In this document: piece by piece, positions 1 through 6,583 of the stretch
Layout: each line of letters opens with the position of its first letter
How positions within the stretch are numbered: the first letter of the stretch is position 1
From: an uncultured Clostridium sp.
GTDB lineage: Bacteria; Bacillota; Clostridia; TANB77; CAG-508
NCBI GenBank assembly: GCA_946545035.1
Contig: CAMNND010000050.1
Span: 1-7,278, forward strand
DNA length: 7,278 nt
Direction of reading: 5' to 3'
Made by a program: the position numbers and the translations under genes
The notes under the pieces: generated by a model
Databases searched by the model: none
What the model saw: only the letters and a program-made list of their open reading frames with translations
Told to the model about the DNA's origin: nothing

Positions 1-155
1 TAAATAATGTATGGAATTATGACTATTATGGAGATTCAAGAACTATAGATAGTCATATAAAGAAAATAAGACATAAGATTGGTAAAAAAGGAAAATATAT
101 TCATACTATGAGAGGAGTCGGATACAAATTTGAGGTTGAAGGAAAGAGTGAATAG
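1..155 (+). CDS. OmpR/PhoB-type response regulator, C-terminal DNA-binding domain (5' truncated)
   Basis: The first complete codon is at 3-5 and the stop is TAG at 153-155, leaving 50 readable residues of a protein whose receiver domain lies outside the window. What remains is the end of an OmpR-family winged-helix domain. The recognition helix is at 36-80 (SRTIDSHIKKIRHKI, matching the family pattern R-T-V-D-x-H-I-x-x-L-R-x-K). The wing is at 108-125 (MRGVGY, the near-invariant R-G-x-G-Y). In this family a phosphorylated receiver promotes dimerisation and binding to direct-repeat operators. The gene overlaps the start of the histidine kinase downstream, so it is almost certainly the cognate regulator of that kinase and translationally coupled to it. 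The regulated genes cannot be told from this fragment. Family assignment is confident; subfamily (for example VanR-, PhoP- or ResD-like) is not assignable. Confidence 0.93.
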   Translation, partial: NNVWNYDYYGDSRTIDSHIKKIRHKIGKKGKYIHTMRGVGYKFEVEGKSE

Positions 156-1671
156 GAAGATTCAAAAGCCAAAATCAATTAAGTCTAAGTTATTCTTATC
201 ATTATGTATTGTTATTGTTAGTACTATTATATTTTTAATAATAATAAATAATATCGTTTTAGAAGCATTTTATATATATAACAAAAAGGATATAGAAAAG
301 AATTTATATGAACAAATTAATGAGATGTATAACAATAATGAATCGTCTGATAGTATAAGGGAATTTGTGAAAGAGCAATCAACAAAGAATAATTTAGATG
401 TATTTATAAAAAATCGAGAAACAGGAGAATTTATTGCAAGTAATAGAGTAAAGATAAACAATTTAGATGGAATGAAAGACTCCATATCATATGATGATAA
501 AAAGAAGTTTGGTGAAGTTTTGTATAAATCAGAAAATATTATCATTAAAACTCTTAAGGACAATAATTCTGATAAGATATATATTGTTATGCTTGCAACA
601 TTAGATAATGGAACTGAATTATTTGTTGTAACTCCAATATCTGCAATAAAAGAAAGCTTACGAGTAACTAATCAAGTTTTAATATTCGTTGGAATGATTT
701 CGGTACTTATATCAGCTGTTATTGCTCTTATTGTTTCGAAGCATTTTTCAGATCCAATTTTGGACTTAAATGGCATAGCAAAGAAGATGACGGATTTAGA
801 CTTTTCTGAAAAATATACACCAAGAAATAACGATGATGAGCTTGATGATTTAGGTAAAAGAATAAATATTCTATCGGATACATTGGAACATACAATTAGT
901 GAGCTTAAAGCGAATAATGATGAGCTTGAGAGAGATATTAAAGAAAAATCGAAAATTGAGGAAATGAGAACTCAATTTATTTCGGATGTGTCTCACGAAT
1001 TAAAAACGCCAATTGCATTGATACAAGGATATGCTGAGGGGCTAATTGAAAATGTAAATAATGATGATGAATCAAGAAAATTTTACGCTGAGGTTATTTT
1101 AGATGAAGCGGATAAGATGGACAAACTAGTTAAACAACTTCTTGAACTTATGAAACTTGAGTATGGCAAGAGAGAATTTAATAATAAAAACTTTGATATT
1201 GTTTCATTAATTCGTGAAGACATTAGAAAATGCGATGTTATGATAAAAGAGCAAAATATAGATATTTCATTTGAGAATAACGAACCAATTAATGTATTTG
1301 CTGATGATTTTTATATTGAACAAGTTGTAACAAATTATTTGACAAATGCAATTAAATATTCAAGTGAAGTAAATGGAAAAAGAGCTATTGCAATCGATGT
1401 TGTTGAGTTACCAAGTAATCTAGTTAGGGTGTCTGTCTTCAATACGGGAAAGAATTTTACTGAAGATGAGATGAAAGCAATATGGGGAAGATTTTACAAG
1501 GTTGATAGCTCTAGAAATAGAGAAAATGGTGGAACGGGAATAGGTCTTTCTTTTGTTAAAGCTGTTATGAATAACTACAAACAAAAATATGGTGTACAAA
1601 ATAAAAAGAATGGTGTTGAGTTTTATTTTGAGATGGAGAAAGCCCATGAAACCTTGACAGAAGAAGCTTAA
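148..1671 (+). CDS. membrane sensor histidine kinase (HAMP-HisKA-HATPase_c)
   Basis: Transmembrane kinase that autophosphorylates on histidine and should pass phosphate to the regulator encoded just upstream. Numbering from GTG 148 (507 aa): short basic cytoplasmic N-terminus; TM1 about 15-41; extracytoplasmic sensor about 42-172 with no motif I recognise; TM2 about 176-197; HAMP about 198-250; HisKA with the SHELKTP H-box, phospho-acceptor His283; N-box N396-x3-N400 (NAIKY); G1-like FNTG at 431-434; F-box W446/F449; G2 box GGTGIGL at 461-467. All catalytic blocks are present, although G1 carries Asn where Asp is usual. Start choice: GTG 148 gives an 8-nt overlap with the regulator stop and has AAGGA at 139-143. 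TTG 130 (513 aa) is also possible, with AGGAG at 113-117, but that purine run is dictated by the regulator's conserved Arg-Gly codons and lies 12 nt away. The signal sensed is unknown. The arrangement is an ordinary regulator-kinase operon. Confidence 0.93.
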   Translation: MNRKIQKPKSIKSKLFLSLCIVIVSTIIFLIIINNIVLEAFYIYNKKDIEKNLYEQINEMYNNNESSDSIREFVKEQSTKNNLDVFIKNRETGEFIASNRVKINNLDGMKDSISYDDKKKFGEVLYKSENIIIKTLKDNNSDKIYIVMLATLDNGTELFVVTPISAIKESLRVTNQVLIFVGMISVLISAVIALIVSKHFSDPILDLNGIAKKMTDLDFSEKYTPRNNDDELDDLGKRINILSDTLEHTISELKANNDELERDIKEKSKIEEMRTQFISDVSHELKTPIALIQGYAEGLIENVNNDDESRKFYAEVILDEADKMDKLVKQLLELMKLEYGKREFNNKNFDIVSLIREDIRKCDVMIKEQNIDISFENNEPINVFADDFYIEQVVTNYLTNAIKYSSEVNGKRAIAIDVVELPSNLVRVSVFNTGKNFTEDEMKAIWGRFYKVDSSRNRENGGTGIGLSFVKAVMNNYKQKYGVQNKKNGVEFYFEMEKAHETLTEEA

Positions 1672-1682
1672 GAAGCTATAAT
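1654..1682 (+). promoter_or_regulatory. consensus sigma-A promoter for the WG-repeat gene
   Basis: A perfect -35 hexamer TTGACA (1654-1659) and a perfect -10 hexamer TATAAT (1677-1682) are separated by exactly 17 bp. The -35 element is read in the kinase frame as Leu-Thr (codons TTG ACA), so the promoter overlaps the last codons and stop of the kinase gene. The predicted transcription start is near 1689, giving a leader of about 45 nt before ATG 1735. This should make the WG-repeat protein and the genes behind it transcribable independently of the two-component system. Inferred from sequence only; a full match in both hexamers with optimal spacing is unlikely by chance, even in AT-rich DNA. 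Confidence 0.8.
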
Positions 1683-1734
1683 TTATGCGAGGTTTCAAGT
1701 AAATCACACACATTAAATCAAGGGGAATGAACGT

Positions 1735-3270
1735 ATGAGAAAAAAATTTTTAATTTGTATCATTCCTATAGTTTTGATTATAGGAATTATTGTAATTGTA
1801 ATGAATAATAACAAGAAGAAATATCAGTATGAAGTTGAAAAACTTGGAACAGTTAATTATTTTCTTTTTGTTCAAAATAATAAATATGGTGTAATAGATA
1901 GAGATGGGAATATAATCGTTGAACCAAATTACGATATTATTGAAATTCCAAATCCATCGAAGGACTTGTTTATATGCAAGAGCAACTATGATGCAAATAA
2001 AAAAGAATACAGCGTTCAAGTATTTGATAGAAACAAAAATCAAATTTTATATCAATATTATATTGTTGAAGCAATAGAGCTTAACAACGTGGACGATAAT
2101 GGATTTTATGAGAAAAGTGTCCTTAAATATAAATCAAATGGTTTGTATGGACTAATTGATTTTTCAGGTAAGAAAATAACGAAAGCTGAATACGAGTCAA
2201 TAGAAGGATTTGAGTTTAATGAAGGGCTAATGCTTGTTAAAAAGTCTGGTAAATATGGTATTATTAATATGAATGGTGCTGTTGTTATTAAGCCGAAGTA
2301 TGATGAGATATATAGTGACAAATATTATGAGGAAGATACAAAGTTTAAAAAGAGCGGATATATTGTTGGTATAAAATCAAATAATGGAATGAGATATGGA
2401 TACATCGATTCTGATAGAAAGATGATCCTTAAGAATGAATTTAATGACATATACAGAATTGAAGAAAAAAATGATAGTACATATTTAATTGCATTTAAAG
2501 ATGGAAAAGCAGGTATATATAATAAAAATAAAAATATTTTAAAACACGAATACGAAGATATAGAGTATAATGCTAAAAATGATCTATTGATGATACAAAA
2601 AGCATCTAAACAAGGTGTAGCAAGATTCGATGGCACAATAGTTGTTCCAATAGAATATGACAATATTTTATTTGCAGGTAGTTATATAAATGCAAAAAAA
2701 GAAGATATAGTTGATATATTTGATAAGAATGGGAATAAAGAGCAGAATAATCAATATACAAGTAAACAAGACTTTAACAATGGAAAATATTCAATTATTT
2801 CAACAACAGATGATGAATTTAAAATTATTATTGATAATGGAAAAGTAATTGAGAATAGATACACATATGTACAGTATTTATTTGATAAATACTTCATAGT
2901 TCAAAAAGATAATAAATTTGGTGTAGTTGATGATGAGGGAAATTTTGTTATTGATTGTAAGTATGAGGTAATACAACCAACGTTAGATTTTGGAATTATT
3001 CAGCTTCTTGATGAAGATGGAAAAATTGAAATATTAGATAAAAATTTTAATACTGTTGTTGAGGCTTCGAAAATAAGTATATCAATGTACTCAAGTTATC
3101 TAAAGGTATCTGGTAGCGATAAAGAAATATACATAGATAAAGATGGTAGGGTAGTAAATAATTCAAATGTGGAAAATGAGAATAATTTATATCCGGAAAA
3201 GATAAAGAATTACGATAAGATTGATTTGGGTTATGGATGCCCATATTACATAAATCAAAATAATGAATAA
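1735..3270 (+). CDS. membrane-anchored WG-type repeat protein
   Basis: 511 aa. The N-terminus is MRKKF followed by a hydrophobic segment at about 5-23 and then NNNKKK. It reads as an uncleaved signal anchor, probably exposing the rest outside the membrane. There is no lipobox, so it is unlikely to be a lipoprotein. The rest is built of degenerate WG-type (KWG Leptospira-like) beta repeats of the pattern K-[aromatic]-G-[VI]-[ID]-x-x-G-x-[IV]-x-x-x-[YF]-[DE]-x-I. Clear copies start near residues 50, 138, 173, 220, 258, 292 and 394, with weaker repeat-like stretches between and after them. No copy has the Trp that names the motif (Tyr, Phe, Ala or Gln instead), and the protein contains no Trp at all. 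Such repeats are common in Firmicute and Bacteroidetes surface proteins; no biochemical role is established and I assign none. RBS AGGGG at 1721-1725 lies 9 nt before ATG. The gene sits behind its own promoter and 18 nt before the PLP-enzyme gene, suggesting co-transcription. Confidence 0.88.
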   Translation: MRKKFLICIIPIVLIIGIIVIVMNNNKKKYQYEVEKLGTVNYFLFVQNNKYGVIDRDGNIIVEPNYDIIEIPNPSKDLFICKSNYDANKKEYSVQVFDRNKNQILYQYYIVEAIELNNVDDNGFYEKSVLKYKSNGLYGLIDFSGKKITKAEYESIEGFEFNEGLMLVKKSGKYGIINMNGAVVIKPKYDEIYSDKYYEEDTKFKKSGYIVGIKSNNGMRYGYIDSDRKMILKNEFNDIYRIEEKNDSTYLIAFKDGKAGIYNKNKNILKHEYEDIEYNAKNDLLMIQKASKQGVARFDGTIVVPIEYDNILFAGSYINAKKEDIVDIFDKNGNKEQNNQYTSKQDFNNGKYSIISTTDDEFKIIIDNGKVIENRYTYVQYLFDKYFIVQKDNKFGVVDDEGNFVIDCKYEVIQPTLDFGIIQLLDEDGKIEILDKNFNTVVEASKISISMYSSYLKVSGSDKEIYIDKDGRVVNNSNVENENNLYPEKIKNYDKIDLGYGCPYYINQNNE

Positions 3271-3271
3271 T

Positions 3272-3282
3272 AAGGGGAAGGA
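3272..3282 (+). promoter_or_regulatory. ribosome-binding site deciding the start of the PLP-enzyme gene
   Basis: The purine run AAGGGGAAGGA directly follows the stop of the WG-repeat gene. Its GGAAGGA part ends 6 nt before ATG 3289, which is near-ideal spacing. The in-frame TTG at 3283 abuts the run and is less suitable, so ATG 3289 is chosen. Confidence 0.65.
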
Positions 3283-3288
3283 TTGCAG

Positions 3289-4533
3289 ATGTATAAAGAA
3301 TTTGGAATAAAAGACGAAGTAGTTAATCTAGCAGAAAAAGTAGAAAAAGATGTTGCAAAACAATTTGAAGAAGTGAATAAAAGATGTGAATTAAACTCAC
3401 TGAAAGTGTTAAGAGCTTTTAATAAATACAATATTTCTGATATGCATTTTGGAAGTACAACAGGTTACGGATATGGTGATGTTGGTAGAGATACAATCGA
3501 GAAGGTATTTGCTGATGTTTTAGGTGCTGAAGATTGCTTAGTTAGAAGCCAATTCATTTCTGGAACACATGCTCTTACTGTAGCGTTATTTGCCTTTTTA
3601 AGACCAGGAGATAAGTTCATTAGTATTAGTGGAAAACCATATGACACACTTGATGAAGTTATTGGGATTGTACCAAACAATAGCTCCTTAAAAGCATTTG
3701 GAGTTGAATATGAACAAATAGATTTAATAGATGATGATTTTGATTATGAAAAAATAAGAAATCGATTTAGTAAAAACGATTTAAAACTAGTCGAGATACA
3801 AAGATCGAGAGGTTATTCATTACGTAAGAGCATTACAATGGATAAGATTGAAAAAGTAATTGAGACTATAAGAAGCGTTAACAAGGATGTTATAATTATG
3901 GTTGATAATTGCTATGGAGAATTTGTTGATGACAAGGAGCCAATTAATGTCGGTGCTGATATTATGGTAGGATCTCTTATTAAAAATCTTGGTGGAGGTA
4001 TTGCACCAAATGGTGCATATATTGCTGGAAAAAAAGATTTAGTCGAGCTTGCAGCAGAGCGTTTAACTGCTCCAGGATTGGGAAAAGAAGTTGGTCCAAC
4101 ACTTGGAATTAATAAATATATTTTGCAAGGATTATTTTTTGCACCAAGCGTAGTTGCAAGTAGCTTAAAGACTGCAATATTCACAAGCAAAATATTAGAA
4201 GACATTGGGTTTAAACCGGTTCCAAGATTTGATGAAAGAAGAGCAGATATTGTTCAAACGATTGAATTCGGTGATAAGGATAAATTAATAAAATATTGCC
4301 AGGGAATTCAAATGGGATCACCAATTGATTCAAATTCAATTCCAGAGCCATGGGATATGCCAGGATACACTGACCAAGTAATTATGGCTGCTGGAGCATT
4401 TACACAAGGTTCATCAATTGAGCTTTCTTGTGATGCACCTATTAGACCACCTTTTATGGCATTTCAACAAGGTGGACTTACATATGAATATGGTAAAATT
4501 GGTGTTATGAAAGCAATTTCACAAATTATATAA
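3289..4533 (+). CDS. PLP-dependent enzyme, methionine gamma-lyase / aluminium-resistance family (YnbB-like)
   Basis: Predicted soluble fold-type I pyridoxal-phosphate enzyme, 414 aa from ATG 3289 and full length for the family. Visible marks: glycine- and tyrosine-rich STTGYGYGDVGRDT (about 56-69); the segment DCLVRSQFISGTHAL (about 82-96), where the cofactor phosphate site is expected; VDNCYGEF with Asp206, expected to pair with the pyridine nitrogen; and DIMVGSLIKNLGGGIAPNG with Lys232 as the probable Schiff-base lysine. The C-terminal PIDSNSIPEPWDMPGY and CDAPIRPPF blocks are characteristic of this family (the group containing Bacillus YnbB, Pfam Met_gamma_lyase). Annotations such as 'aluminium resistance protein' or 'cystathionine beta-lyase' are inherited by homology. 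The physiological substrate is not established to my knowledge; a C-S lyase or related sulphur amino acid reaction is the family-level guess. It is tightly coupled (18 nt) to the WG-repeat gene upstream and followed by a hairpin 10 nt after its stop. Confidence 0.92.
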   Translation: MYKEFGIKDEVVNLAEKVEKDVAKQFEEVNKRCELNSLKVLRAFNKYNISDMHFGSTTGYGYGDVGRDTIEKVFADVLGAEDCLVRSQFISGTHALTVALFAFLRPGDKFISISGKPYDTLDEVIGIVPNNSSLKAFGVEYEQIDLIDDDFDYEKIRNRFSKNDLKLVEIQRSRGYSLRKSITMDKIEKVIETIRSVNKDVIIMVDNCYGEFVDDKEPINVGADIMVGSLIKNLGGGIAPNGAYIAGKKDLVELAAERLTAPGLGKEVGPTLGINKYILQGLFFAPSVVASSLKTAIFTSKILEDIGFKPVPRFDERRADIVQTIEFGDKDKLIKYCQGIQMGSPIDSNSIPEPWDMPGYTDQVIMAAGAFTQGSSIELSCDAPIRPPFMAFQQGGLTYEYGKIGVMKAISQII

Positions 4534-4543
4534 AAATAATAAT

Positions 4544-4585
4544 TTAATGGAGTTTCTTGAGAAGCTCCATTAATCTTATGGAGGT
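4544..4585 (+). promoter_or_regulatory. intergenic hairpin with alternative pairing to the downstream RBS
   Basis: A 13-bp stem (4544-4556 with 4561-4573, one U-G pair at 4553/4564) is closed by a TTGA loop, 10 nt after the stop of the PLP-enzyme gene. No T-tract follows (only TCTT), so it is not a textbook intrinsic terminator. It may protect a 3' end or attenuate transcription. In addition, CTCCAT (4565-4570) in the right arm is complementary both to ATGGAG in the left arm (4547-4552) and to ATGGAG of the downstream ribosome-binding site (4578-4583). Two mutually exclusive structures are therefore possible: the long stem leaves the RBS free, the short one (6 bp, 7-nt loop) masks it. The pairings are seen directly; a regulatory role is inference. 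Confidence 0.5.
4580..4584 (+). promoter_or_regulatory. ribosome-binding site deciding the TTG start of the flavoprotein gene
   Basis: GGAGG lies 5 nt before TTG 4590. The alternative in-frame starts ATG 4578 and TTG 4557 have no purine-rich site at proper distance and lie in or beside the hairpin. TTG 4590 also places the dinucleotide-binding beta strand (KVVVIGGG) right at the N-terminus, as is usual for this family. Confidence 0.75.
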
Positions 4586-4589
4586 ATTT

Positions 4590-5897
4590 TTGAAGGTAGT
4601 AGTTATTGGAGGTGGCCCTGCAGGAATGATGAGTGCAATTTCTGCCAAAAAAACAGGGGCTGATGTTGTAATAATTGAAAAAATGAATAGCCTTGGAAAG
4701 AAACTATTAATTACTGGTAAAGGTAGATGTAATATTACAAGTAGTGTAGATATTTCTGAGTTTATTAATAATATTCCGGGAAATGGAAGGTTTTTATTTA
4801 GTGCTTTTCAGAACTTTTCGAATGAAGATATTATAAATTTTATGGAAAGACATATGGTAAAGGTTAAAGAAGAGCGTGGAAATAGAATATTTCCAGTAAG
4901 CGATAAAGCAAAAGATGTACTTGATGCCTTTTATGATGAATTAAAAGATATTGGCGTAAAAATAATAACAAATGCAAAAGTTACAAATATTATTACTGAA
5001 AATGAATCTGTAAAGAAAGTTGAATACGATAAGGATAATAAAAAACAAACCATTGATGCAGATAAAGTAGTACTTGCAACTGGAGGAAAAAGCTATCCTG
5101 CAACAGGCTCTACGGGGGATGGATATGAACTTGCAAAAAGACTTGGTCATACAGTAACCAAGATAAAACCATCATTAATTCCTGTTGTTGCAAATAGTAA
5201 TCAAAATGTCGAGAATATAAATCTTGCAGGATATGAAACTTCTCAAAATTTGTGCAAAGATATGCAAGGTTTAAGTCTAAGAAATGTTAAGATTAGTTTT
5301 TTTGATGAGATAAAAAATAAAGTAATATATGATGACTTTGGAGAACTATTGTTTACACACTTTGGTATATCTGGACCGACAGTCCTTAGTGGATCGGCAC
5401 ATATTATTAGATATAAGAATATAGATGAACTACTAAAACAGGGGAAGATTACTCTTGCTATCGATTTAAAACCTGCTTTAGATAAAGAAAAGTTAGATGA
5501 TAGGATTTTAAGAGATTTTGAAAAGGAAAAAAATAAAGATTTTAAAAATAGCTTAAATGATTTATTACCACAAAAAATGATAACACCTATTATTAAACTA
5601 TCAGGAATTAATCCAGATAAAAAGGTTAATGAAATATCTAAAGATGAAAGACATAGATTGGTTGATTTATTAAAATCTTTTAAAGTAACAATAAGTGGTT
5701 TTAGACCTGTTGAGGAAGCAATTGTCACTGCAGGTGGAATAAATATAAAAGAAATTAATCCAAAGACAATGGAGTCAAAGATAGTAAATGGTCTTTTCTT
5801 TGCTGGGGAAATTATAGATGTAGATGCGTATACAGGTGGCTTCAATTTACAAATTGCATATTCAACAGGATATACTGCGGGAATGGATATTAAATAA
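4590..5897 (+). CDS. FAD-dependent oxidoreductase, HI0933/BaiN-like family
   Basis: 435 aa from TTG 4590, a normal family length; predicted soluble flavoprotein. The N-terminal Rossmann motif GGGPAG (residues 7-12), preceded by hydrophobic VVVI and followed about 20 residues later by VVIIEK, binds the ADP part of FAD. The signature KLLITGKGRCNIT (38-50) is highly typical of the HI0933-like family. Further family blocks are ATGGKSYPATGSTGDGYELAKRLGH (163-187), LLFTHFGISGPTVL (253-266), the GFRPVEEAIVTAGG segment (370-383) and the FAD-closing LFFAGEIIDVDAYTGGFNLQIA (402-423). Members are annotated variously as aminoacetone oxidase-like or BaiN. The name BaiN comes from a bile-acid 7-alpha-dehydroxylation study, but this gene has no bai neighbours here, so bile-acid activity should not be assumed. 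The true substrate is unknown. It lies 35 nt before the YigZ gene and probably shares a transcript with it; translation may be influenced by the upstream hairpin. Confidence 0.93.
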   Translation: MKVVVIGGGPAGMMSAISAKKTGADVVIIEKMNSLGKKLLITGKGRCNITSSVDISEFINNIPGNGRFLFSAFQNFSNEDIINFMERHMVKVKEERGNRIFPVSDKAKDVLDAFYDELKDIGVKIITNAKVTNIITENESVKKVEYDKDNKKQTIDADKVVLATGGKSYPATGSTGDGYELAKRLGHTVTKIKPSLIPVVANSNQNVENINLAGYETSQNLCKDMQGLSLRNVKISFFDEIKNKVIYDDFGELLFTHFGISGPTVLSGSAHIIRYKNIDELLKQGKITLAIDLKPALDKEKLDDRILRDFEKEKNKDFKNSLNDLLPQKMITPIIKLSGINPDKKVNEISKDERHRLVDLLKSFKVTISGFRPVEEAIVTAGGINIKEINPKTMESKIVNGLFFAGEIIDVDAYTGGFNLQIAYSTGYTAGMDIK

Positions 5898-5920
5898 AAA
5901 AAGTGAAACCTGATAATGAG

Positions 5921-5925
5921 AAAGG
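5921..5925 (+). promoter_or_regulatory. ribosome-binding site deciding the YigZ start
   Basis: AAAGG, within the purine run GAGAAAGG (5918-5925), lies 7 nt before ATG 5933. The upstream in-frame GTG 5903 is preceded only by an A-run after the previous stop and has no binding site, and the ten residues it would add are not family-like. Confidence 0.65.
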
Positions 5926-5932
5926 TATTTTT

Positions 5933-6583
5933 ATGGAGAAATTTAAAACAATTATAGAAAAATCTGTAAGTGCTGAAATTGTGGAAAAAAAGTCTAAATT
6001 TATTGCTAATCTATTTTTTGTAGATTCGGCTGAAGAGGCGGAAAATAAAATAAAAGAACTTAAGAAAAAGTTTTATGATGCAAGACACAATTGCTTTGCT
6101 TATTTAATAAATAATAATAATGAAATTATAAAAAAATCAAGCGATGATGGAGAGCCTAGTGGAACTGCTGGTGCACCAATGCTTGAAATACTAGAAAAGA
6201 ATAATTTAGCAAACGTATTAGTAGTAGTTACAAGATATTTTGGTGGAATATTACTTGGCACAGGAGGACTAGTAAGGGCTTATTCAGATGCTCTTAAATC
6301 TGCTATTGAGAAAGCAACATGGGCTGTTCAAGAGCACGGCTTTGAAATGGAGATAGAACTAGGATATTCAGATTTCGAAAACTTTAAATATTACTGTGGT
6401 AAGCATAATATTAAAATAATCAGTATAGAATATCTTGATAGTATTTGTTGTAAAATAGAGCTAAATGATATAGAAAAAATTACTCTAGAGAATGATTATG
6501 AAAACCAAAATAATCTTAAAATAAAAAGAATCGACAATATTCGACAAAAAAATGTTGCATGTTTGTCGAAAGATGTTGATTAA
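5933..6583 (+). CDS. yigZ: YigZ/IMPACT family protein
   Basis: 216 aa from ATG 5933, close to the usual 200-220 aa. The N-terminal UPF0029/IMPACT domain covers about 15-125. It shows DARHNCFAY (49-57), the family block SSDDGEPSGTAGAPML (69-84) and VVVTRYFGGILLGTGGLVRAYSDA (97-120). A smaller ferredoxin-like C-terminal domain (DUF1949 type) follows at about 137-195. Homologues are E. coli YigZ, B. subtilis YvyE and, more distantly, eukaryotic IMPACT/YIH1, which modulates Gcn2. The bacterial role is not settled; a translation- or ribosome-linked function is often proposed. The last 20 or so residues (KRIDNIRQKNVACLSKDVD) lie beyond the recognisable domain and are encoded by the DNA that holds the 0A-box cluster. 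No terminator follows, so read-through into spo0A is possible. Confidence 0.93.
   Translation: MEKFKTIIEKSVSAEIVEKKSKFIANLFFVDSAEEAENKIKELKKKFYDARHNCFAYLINNNNEIIKKSSDDGEPSGTAGAPMLEILEKNNLANVLVVVTRYFGGILLGTGGLVRAYSDALKSAIEKATWAVQEHGFEMEIELGYSDFENFKYYCGKHNIKIISIEYLDSICCKIELNDIEKITLENDYENQNNLKIKRIDNIRQKNVACLSKDVD
6530..6570. promoter_or_regulatory. 0A-box cluster (Spo0A~P binding sites) upstream of spo0A
   Basis: Phosphorylated Spo0A of endospore formers binds the 0A box TGTCGAA. Three copies occur within 41 bp. TTCGACA at 6540-6546 is a perfect box on the - strand, and TGTCGAA at 6564-6570 is a perfect box on the + strand. ATCGACA at 6530-6536 (- strand) has one mismatch and lies exactly 10 bp from the 6540 box, so it faces the same side of the helix. 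The two perfect boxes extend to 9-bp inverted arms (6540-6548 and 6562-6570). All three lie inside the end of yigZ, about 50-90 bp upstream of the spo0A -35 element. Autoregulation of spo0A is well known in B. subtilis; here it is inferred from the motif and its position. Confidence 0.75.

Noticed and set aside
148..1671. The sensor kinase as the phosphate donor for Spo0A
   Set aside because: It overlaps its own OmpR-type regulator, which is the expected partner; proximity to spo0A 5 kb away is not evidence.
3283..3288. TTG 3283 as start of the PLP-enzyme gene
   Set aside because: It abuts the ribosome-binding purines; ATG 3289 has better spacing and a better start codon.
4557..4589. Longer N-terminus for the flavoprotein from TTG 4557 or ATG 4578
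   Set aside because: These starts fall in the hairpin or on the RBS itself and have no binding site; family members begin near the KVVVIGGG strand.
5243..5845. 200-codon open frame on the - strand inside the flavoprotein gene
   Set aside because: It lies fully opposite a gene with clear family motifs; its translation is low-complexity Ser/Phe/Ile-rich and matches no family. It is an antisense shadow of AT-rich codon usage.
4590..5897. Calling the flavoprotein a bile-acid dehydroxylation enzyme because of BaiN similarity
   Set aside because: The family is very widespread in bacteria and no bai-operon gene is in the window; substrate specificity cannot be read from the sequence.
5903..5932. 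GTG 5903 as start of yigZ
   Set aside because: No binding site upstream, and the added residues are not family-like; ATG 5933 has AAAGG at 7 nt.
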